The translations under genes and the position numbers were made by a program. DNA of 20,000 bases from Pigoraptor vietnamica (lineage: Eukaryota > Opisthokonta > Filasterea). Location of the stretch: the NCBI GenBank assembly GCA_943704525.1, contig CALSCQ010001479.1:1-20000 (forward strand), written 5' to 3'. Under the pieces are notes generated by a model. That model saw only the letters and a program-made list of their open reading frames with translations, was not told the DNA's origin and searched no databases. Positions 10,269-18,000 of the stretch are shown piece by piece. The number at the start of each line of letters is the position of its first letter. Position 1 is the first letter of the stretch.

Positions 10269-13144
10269 CTGCACCCACACGCCATGTAGGAGCGATGCCG
10301 ACAGGCAACTGATATCAAGGAATTGTCAAACTCATGCACCTCCTCAGACAAACGTCAGCGCACTAAGAAAGCACATTGGCAAAACATAATACAGTGGGGA
10401 GATATTCGACTTACATCGACGCAAAGGTCTTCGATCGTCGCACCGAGCGCGTCACAGGCCGCGACCGCGAGCAAGCGCGCGTCATGAATTCCGATACATT
10501 CCGGATTCTCGCGCCACTCACCGTCCGCATCTCCGAGGTCGTCGTCGGCGTGGCACTTCGCAGTCTTCCCGTCCTTCGCAGTCTCACCGCCGGCGTCCTT
10601 CACGGCCCCATCACTCGCGGCCGGCCTCATGAACACGGCCAAGAGCGCCTTGATAGTGTCCGCGCCCCTGAAGTCCCCGCTGGACGCCATGGCCGAATCG
10701 GGGAGGTCACTATCAGGCGGCGGCTGAATGAAGTCGGCGTCCTCCGGCATGCCGCGGAGGTAGGAGCCCGTAGCGCGTGCAACGACGAGCCACTTTGCCA
10801 GCGTCGCGACGCCCGCTACGGTGGCAATATCGGCCTCGTCAATGTTCTCAAAGAGGCGACCCGTAATCACGATATCGTTGCCTTGCACCCCGACCCGCAC
10901 GCGAGGCCGCATGCAGACGAGACGGAGCGTCGACTCGCGCACAAGACATCCCCAAATGGATATCTTTTCGAGCGCATCCGTCGTGTTGCCGACGCGCCTC
11001 CTGCTCACATGGTAGACGAGCGCCTCGTACATATAGCACGGCAACCGCCAGCGATCGGCCTTGTGGGCTCGTCCGTCCGCGTCCTTGGTCCTCGAGATCA
11101 CGCACAAAAACCACGGCACATCGTCGCAGAAGCGGTTTGGCTTCTTCCGGTCACAAATACGGGAAATGTCATACTCGACTTCATAGACCAAGCCGCTGCT
11201 ATCGGCGTCAGTCACGCTGAGCGCACGGAGAAGTGCGCCGATAACCACCGACACAAGGCGTGCGTGATGATTCGTCTCGTCCTCTCTCGGCTTTGTAACA
11301 ACAAAGTGCCTCACGGACGCGAGGGCGCTCAAGACGTGCACCAGACCGTGCTCGACGATGGACGTCGGGAATTCAACGCCGGCAAGCCCATCCAAAAAAT
11401 CCTTCCCCAGCCACGGATCTTTGTCGCCAGTGAGGGAGACTGCCGCTGATCGAATCGGTTCCGCACTCGACGTCTCGACGTCCGCGAATACATCACCGAG
11501 CTCATCCTTGGGATAGCGAGCGATCCAGTAGAGAGTTAGAGACGCGTCTACGCGCGCCTGTTCTCGGGGATACGACGGGTCGTCCACGCTGCACCCCGGA
11601 CGAGTCGCAATTCGGCCGTCAGCCAAAAAAAAGAAAGAAAAAAAAAGAACGCACTCAACAGCACGGCACCACAGACCCTCTTCGATCGATGCGCCATCGT
11701 TCAGCTCTGCGACGGCACTCACCGAAGGGCACGCTGGGCTCTCTTCAGAACGTCGTGAAGGTGCTTGTGCGTCTCCTCCCACATGTAACCGTTAGGACAC
11801 GCCATCCCTGTTACAGTGACCGATGCCGAGCATTAATCGTGTGGGGTGGCTGCACGGCCTGAGCCACACCAGACAAACAATGTATTCCCGCTCACCGGTG
11901 TAGACGTCAATATCGCCGCCGTGCGCTGCCAGCTTCCCAAAATCAGGCGGTGTGTCGGTTCCATGCTCGAAAATCAGCAGGTCCAGCCGCTCGTCGAGCA
12001 GATCCTTGAGACATGTTGCTAGGCGGTTGCGTGCGTTTGCATGGCTCTGTGGGCCTCTCCAAACGTCTGCCAGAAGACATTAATGCCTGTAGATACGCAA
12101 GATGCTGGCTGGAGAGACTGCATTGCATAATCAAATATATGACTGGTGAGTGATAATTGAATGGACAGCCAAGAGAGGAGGGAAAGGAGGGAAGGGTCAG
12201 TTGGTTTGACACACAGCAGGCACAAACTGCAACACGTACGCAACACACACATACATATGAGCACTCGTACCCCCGTCAGCTACTGAAACTCTCGAAAACG
12301 TTCTCGCCAGCTGCTCGGGATCTTGCTGTGCCAGGTCTGACGGCACGGAGAAGCAATGCCGCGGGCACGGTGTCAGTTATGAGGACCCTAAGAGTAGACC
12401 CACGCTCGAAGGTACGCAATATGCAACACGCGCCAAATTCATACTCAGCCAACGTGCGAGACACTATACAGTCGCACTTCCCCAATACGCATTAACGTGG
12501 GACTCTGACACACTATACACTACGCAAACATCCAAACTGAATACACTTACACACACACACACAGCCCACAATACACGTCCGACACGACACACACAGCCCG
12601 ATACTGTCAGTTCGCACGTAGAATACACTGCCCCCAGACGCACGCCCTACACCACACTATATATAAAAAAATGAACACACGAAAAGTTTGTCAGTGTAAC
12701 ACCCTGTCGACGCACTCCAGGCCGTGTGACTCACCGCCAGGGGCCAAACTCGGCTTCTCTGCAAGCCACAGAACGCGAAACGTAAGGCACATCAACAACG
12801 GCAACGCACTGACGTCGCAGCACACAGAGTACCCACCCAGCCGCAGATATTCCTTCTTCCTCCGCAACTGCTCGTTCTCCTTCCGCAGCTGCTCCTCTTC
12901 TTTCGCTACTGCTTCGCTTTCGTCCGCTGCGCCTCCACGTCCTTGTTTAACCACTCCAAAATTCTTTCCTCTCGGTCTGTTAGAGACGATTTCGCGTTGA
13001 GTGCGTCAATCTTTTCCGTGACGTTCTTGACGTCCCGTTCAACCTCGTCGGTAGAGAGTTCGAGCGCAGAAACGTCGCTTCGTTCTTAGAAATCTTCCGA
13101 TCGATCTTGCCAATCTGCTCCTCCAAACTTATCGACTGCGCCAT
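9097..13144 (-). CDS. Coiled-coil / unknown middle region / protein kinase-like protein, multi-exon
   Basis: Minus-strand exons I assign, 5' to 3': about 13144-12837, 12758-12735, 12066-11896, 11807-11723, 11588-10415, 10268-9705, 9498-9097. From the short second exon onward all junction phases agree. The start ATG at 13144 has G at -3 and +4. The first exon gives a charged, Glu/Lys/Leu-rich coiled coil (SLEEQIGKIDRKI, later EEEQLRKENEQLRRKKE). A long middle part (about 12066-10415, some 475 residues) matches no domain I can name. The C-terminal third is a protein kinase fold. Total length is about 900 residues. The coiled coil and one part of the kinase lobe read best in more than one frame, so the gene may be decaying, carry unrecognised splicing, or contain sequence errors. 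The layout recalls lineage-expanded coiled-coil kinases of protists and chytrid-like fungi; that link is inference. Confidence 0.72.
11589..11722 (-). other. Intron with a long polypyrimidine run in the kinase-like gene
   Basis: Donor CG/GTGAGT at 11722 and acceptor GGTGCAG ending at 11589 join LR to VDDP in frame. The intron contains a T-rich tract (about 11627-11650 on the minus strand) with two runs of eight or more T. Because this intron also happens to be open, a naive reading joins it to the next exon as coding sequence; the T-run translation (FFSFFFL) and the frame of the upstream exon argue for splicing. Confidence 0.65.
12067..12734 (-). other. Unusually long intron of the kinase-like gene, GT/CA-rich
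   Basis: The donor GTGAGT starts at 12734 and the acceptor CTGGCAG ends at 12067 on the minus strand; joining them keeps the frame. At 668 nt it is over three times longer than the gene's other introns (78-206 nt). On the plus strand 12510-12660 is rich in CACA runs, including (CA)n near 12549-12563, and 12657-12671 has an A/T run resembling TATATATAAAAAAATG. A missed exon is possible: a minus-strand open frame of 69 codons spans 12485-12276, but I recognise nothing in it. Confidence 0.5.
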
Positions 13145-14829
13145 TGCTGTGACTGGGGGCATGCTGTGCGGAGGGACGCGATGAAAGAAGAAAGGCGATG
13201 AACGGAAAACGCGATCAGGCGGAATCCGCGGAAATTTGGTCAATCACATAACAGTATTGATAGGCAACCCCAGAGTAACAGGACATGGACCAGACATCGC
13301 CGGCAGCCCCGGCCCGGCGGTCGCACTGGCCGGCCAGACTACGGAACAGTTGGAGTGCGGTTTTTTGGCACCTTTCAACGTGCCGTTGCCTTTGCGTGCG
13401 CATCCCTTTTAACTTTGCGGCGATGAGCGGCTCTCTCACTGCAACTGCCGGAGGGATGCCACTGCAGCCGGGCACTTCCTCTCGGGAAGCCAGTGCGGAG
13501 GCTCAGTGCGGCTGTCGGGCGGCCGAGCCGGCCCGGGCAGCCGGCAGCAGTCGGCGAGGGTTGCAACCGGCCGGTGCCCCCGCCCGCGACAACGCCGTTC
13601 AGTTCGATTGCTCTTTACGTGCCCCGTCCACGTCAACGCCGTTTTCGTTTGTTCCTAGCGCCCACGTAGCTGGCCCCGTATCATCAGAGGCAGCCCGATG
13701 CGCGCTCGGCTGCCGGCGATGCGCCGCGCCAGCCGGATTGTGCGCAACGAGTGTGACTGTCGGCTGATCACTGTAGCAGAGAGCCGTTAATTTTGTTCTG
13801 CGGGGCACTCTGAAGGTGGCACCGGCGGAGTCACAAGCCCACACTGGCGGCGCTGATGCTGACAGCGGAGGGAATCAGCAGCCGGCGTGCCCCGCCCGAG
13901 GGCCGTACTGATGATATCTGATAGCGAGGCGGCGCTGGAACTGACGCGACCCGCGAATGTTGCGTGTCAGTCTGCCAACGGCGGTACAGATGCGCAGGGG
14001 CCCCGTCGGCGACCGGCATGGCCGGCGCATCTGGTCTGATGACTCGACGGCTCATCGGGCTGCTGGCTGTTGCCGGCCGGATCTACGGCGCGCGCCGGCG
14101 TGCCGGCCTCACTGTCAGAGGAGTCGCTGATCGGCTTCTGGGCGTCAGTTCCGGCCTGATCCCCTTGGACGGAGTCGGACGGACTCAAGACATCTCGAGG
14201 ACGGAACTGTGGTGATCGTGCGACAGACTGAGGGCTATCTTCAGTTGGCCGGGCGACTGGCGGCACGCGGGCATGACTGATAAATGATCCGCCGAGTACG
14301 GCGTCCGGCGTGCCGCCGCCGGCGGCTGCTGCCGTGGCCGCCAGTGTGCGGGCCGCCCGAGCCGGCAGTGAAGCATTAAACTGACTGCTAACGCCGTGAC
14401 GTTTATCTGTTGTTAGTGTGCCGTCGGCCGTAGCAGTCCTTGAGGACGAGGGTGACTCTACCAGCCTCACGGGGCGGGGAAGCGGCAGTACAGCTTCGAA
14501 AATGGAGGCCGTGTCGAGTGTTACGTGCCTCAGTGTCAGGCGGTGTGCGTTTTTGCCCAAATTGGGTGCGATCATGTCACCTGACACCACCACCGCGCGC
14601 AGACAGCAACCACAGCGCCCGCGGAACGTGCATTCTCTCGCACGCACACGCAGCCACACATGCGGAAAGACGCAGACGCACGCGGAGACACGCACAAAGA
14701 CACTCTAGACACAAAGGCCACGCAAAGCTTGCGCTCTCACACATATACGAAGCATACATCTGACAAAGATCCCACACTCCATTCGCTTTCTGGAAGGTCT
14801 ACACCCAATTTCTGCATCAACTCTCGCTG
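13145..14829. other. Divergent intergenic region, GCCGGC-rich, no recognised gene
   Basis: This 1.7-kb interval lies between the divergently transcribed kinase-like gene and channel gene. From about 13290 to 14520 it is rich in CCGG/GCCGGC text and lacks the GT/CA-rich character of the introns. It carries several open frames, the longest at 14575-13967 on the minus strand, and another minus frame at 13475-13215 with a mixed, protein-like composition. None matches a family I know. I saw no terminal inverted repeats, no target-site duplication and no transposase or polymerase motif. From about 14640 to 14760 it becomes CA/CG-rich spacer. Confidence 0.5.
13967..14575 (-). CDS. Hypothetical Ser/Pro/Ala-rich protein, doubtful
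   Basis: A 202-codon open frame from an ATG at 14575 to a stop at 13967 on the minus strand. The first 60 residues are mixed in composition (MIAPNLGKNAHRLTLRHVTL and onward). The rest is low complexity, rich in Ser, Pro, Ala and Thr with an acidic SDSSDSEAG patch. There is no recognisable domain, signal peptide or membrane segment. In GC-rich DNA such frames arise by chance, so this may be noncoding, a lineage-specific gene, or a remnant. Its only support is length and the absence of a better candidate on either strand. Confidence 0.2.
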   Translation of the reverse strand: MIAPNLGKNAHRLTLRHVTLDTASIFEAVLPLPRPVRLVESPSSSRTATADGTLTTDKRHGVSSQFNASLPARAARTLAATAAAAGGGTPDAVLGGSFISHARVPPVARPTEDSPQSVARSPQFRPRDVLSPSDSVQGDQAGTDAQKPISDSSDSEAGTPARAVDPAGNSQQPDEPSSHQTRCAGHAGRRRGPCASVPPLAD

Positions 14830-14959
<130 letters not shown>

Positions 14960-15002
14960 GGCGCCCTCGTGAGGCCGGGTGTGCTCTCAGTGTGTTGCTG
15001 CC

Positions 15003-18000
15003 ATGCCCCCAGGGACGCCGGCCGACCGCGAAATTGCGGCAGCGGCGATGGAGATGAACCCGGTTCGCCACTCGCGCGCCTCCGCCGTCGACCCCAACGC
15101 CATCATAGCCTCGTCGTTGTCGCAGGGTATTGTCGTGGCCCCAACGGCCACCGTGAGCTCGGCGACGGGCGTGCGTGCCGTGCGTCTGGTGCGGCTTGCA
15201 GAGCCTGATGGCGCTGCGAATGCCGCCGATGGAGAGAAGAGGGACGGCCGACTTGGGCCGTTGTCGTCGTCGCCGCGGACGTCGGGTGACTCCGTGCGCG
15301 TGCGTCGCAGTGGTCACACGAAGGCCGTTGCATGCTGCTCCTTTTCGCAGCCCCGGCATATTCTCGTCACGGGGTCGCGGGATTCGACGATGCGCGTGTG
15401 GAACACGAACGACGGCTCGCTCCTCGCCGCGTCCAGCATGTGCGGCGGCGTGCTGCGCGGGCACTCCGAGGCCGTCGAGTCGGTCGCCCTCTCGCCGAAC
15501 GGGACGCGATGCGCTTCCACGTCGTGGGATAACACGGCGCGTGTGTGGGATCTCGAGACGGGCAGCGAGGTTTGTCGGTTGGCGCGTGCGACGCCCTCGA
15601 CGTCGAGCGGCTTTGCTGCGGTAACATTCAGCGCGGACTGTCGCTTTGTTGCGGCCGCGTCGACAGACCCGCGCAAGAGCGTCGCGGGCGTGTGGGACGC
15701 ATCGACGGGTGAGCTCGTGGCGCTGCTCGAGGGGCACACGGGACAGGTGCAGGCACTGTCGTTCTCGCCCACGAGCGCCCGTATTGTGACGGGGTCGCGC
15801 GACGGGACGTGCCTCGTGTATCAGCTGCAGCTGAACGCCTCTTCGCACGGCGAGGGCGGCGCGTCCATTGTGACCCGCCTCCTGGGACACAGCGAGCCCA
15901 TCGTCGCGTGCAAATACTCGCCGGTGGGACGGTCTGCGGGGAGCAGGCACGCGTCTCTCGCGAGCGGCGGCGATGTGTCCAAGCGCAATTCCGTGCTGGA
16001 GGGAAGCGGCGCCGGCGGAGAATACAGCTCGCTCGTGCTCACGGCATCGACGGACGGTCTCTTGGGCGTGTGGGACGCGACGACGGGCGCGCTCATTCGC
16101 CCACTTGTCGGAATGGAACGAGGTGCCAAAGTGCACTGCGACTTTTCGCCCGACGGAACGCAGGTGGCGGCCGTGTCGACGCTGGGCAACCTCATGCTGT
16201 GGGACACGGCCACCGGCGCTGTCATCCGCCGCGTGGACCTCGTCCAAATGGTCGCCCTGAACGAGCCCTTCGCACCCGGCGCCGGAGGTGCTTCGGGGGC
16301 CGCCGCGGGTGGCGTGGGCGTGCTCGCACCCGACCAGAACGCCCTCGCGCAGACGGGCATCGTCGTCGTCCCCGCGACCGAGACGGCTTCGGCGCAGAGC
16401 GGACACGACGCCGGCGTGCCGGGAGGGCCCTCGGCGGCGGTCGTTGCGGCGCGGATCGGCGTGGCGCTGTCAGTCGCCTTTTCTTCGGACGGACGGCGCA
16501 TACTCGTCCCGCTTGCGACGGAGGACTTTGGGGTGCGCCTCGTGGATACGCAGATTGAGCCTGCGCCGCTCGTCAAGCCGCACGTGAAGGCGGTCACAGC
16601 GTGCGCGTTTCACCCGTCCGGCACGCGCGTCATTTCCGCGGCGGTGCTCGGGCCCGTGCGCGTGTGGGACGCAACGCATGGCACCGATCGCATGGAGCTG
16701 GAAGGGCACACGCATTCCGTCATGTCGGTGGCCGTGAGCGCGGACGGATCGCGCTTTGTGACAGCGTCCTGGGACCGCCTGCTCATGGTGTGGGATGCGG
16801 CGACGGGGAAGCGCACGGCGACGCTCGCCGGGCACGAGGGTCAGGTGAGCGCGTGCGCAGTGTCGCCCGCGGACCCGACTGGCCGCATCGTTGCGAGCGG
16901 AGGGAGCGATTCCACTGCGCGCATATGGGACGCAGAGACGGGGGCGTGCGTGTTTGTGCTCGGCGGCCACAAGGGGGCGGTGAACGCCGTCGCGTTTTCG
17001 CACGAGGGAGAGCTAGTTGCGTCGGCGTCGTTCGACGGGACGGTCCGCGTGTGGGATCCGGCCAGCGGCACCCTCCTCGTCACGTTCCACGGCCACTCCT
17101 CCTCCGTGCACGGCCTCGCGTTCTTCCCGTTTGACGTGCGCGGGGAGGTTGCCGACCTTCGCAGTGGCCTGTTTCCCCTATCCGTCGGTGCACCCGATGA
17201 CCCAGACGGGGGCGCGTCCCGTCGCACGCTTGTGGTTGCTTCGGCATCGGCCGACCGCAGCGTGCGTTTGTGGGGCCTCTCTGTGCGGGAGGGCGAGAAG
17301 GGCGGCGTCGACGTCGTCGTGGCCACGCAGCTGCATGCGCTCGACGACGCCCATCTCGGGACGGCGACGTCATGCGCCTTTTCACCAACGGGCGCGCGCC
17401 TCTTCAGTGTCGGTCGCGACAAAACGCTCAAGGTGTGGGACATGCGCGACTACTCTTGCGAAATGGCCTTCCGCTTGCCGGCCGAGGGCGAGTGCGTCAG
17501 CGTGTTTGGCGGCCAGGCAGTCCATGGATCTGCGTCGATGGGCACTCTCCGGAGGCACCGGGCGCGCACAATGGCGGGAACCGGGGCGGATGGTGCGCTT
17601 GTCGTGGCCATCGCGATGTTGGACGCGTCCGTTTTAGTAATGGACGTGACAAAGCGCGACCCGCCACTCGCGTCAATGGACCTGTTAATTGCGCGCGGGG
17701 ACGTCACTTCCCTCGCACGCGTCACGCGGGAATACCCGCACACGGTGCACGTGCCACATCTCGAGAACAGGCGCACGGTCATCCACCGCGCCGCCGAGCT
17801 TGGTCGTAACGACGTGCTGGCTGTTCTCCTCTCTGCGCGCGTGCCGTTTGTGCTCTCGCGCGACGCTTCGGGACTCACCGCCATCGACCTCGCCATGGCT
17901 CGCAATTTGAAAACGACCGTCGAGCTGCTCCTCCGGCGGGTGGTCGAGCCCCCGCTCGGTCTCCACCCGCGCAACGCGTACGCGCTCACGTGCCTCCTGC

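Noticed and set aside
13285-13767. 160-codon plus-strand open frame in the intergenic block
   Set aside because: Low-complexity Ala/Ser/Arg composition, no domain, no splice context and competing frames on the other strand.
13145-14829. Possible mobile element in the divergent intergenic region
   Set aside because: No terminal repeats, target-site duplication, transposase or polymerase motif could be found by eye.
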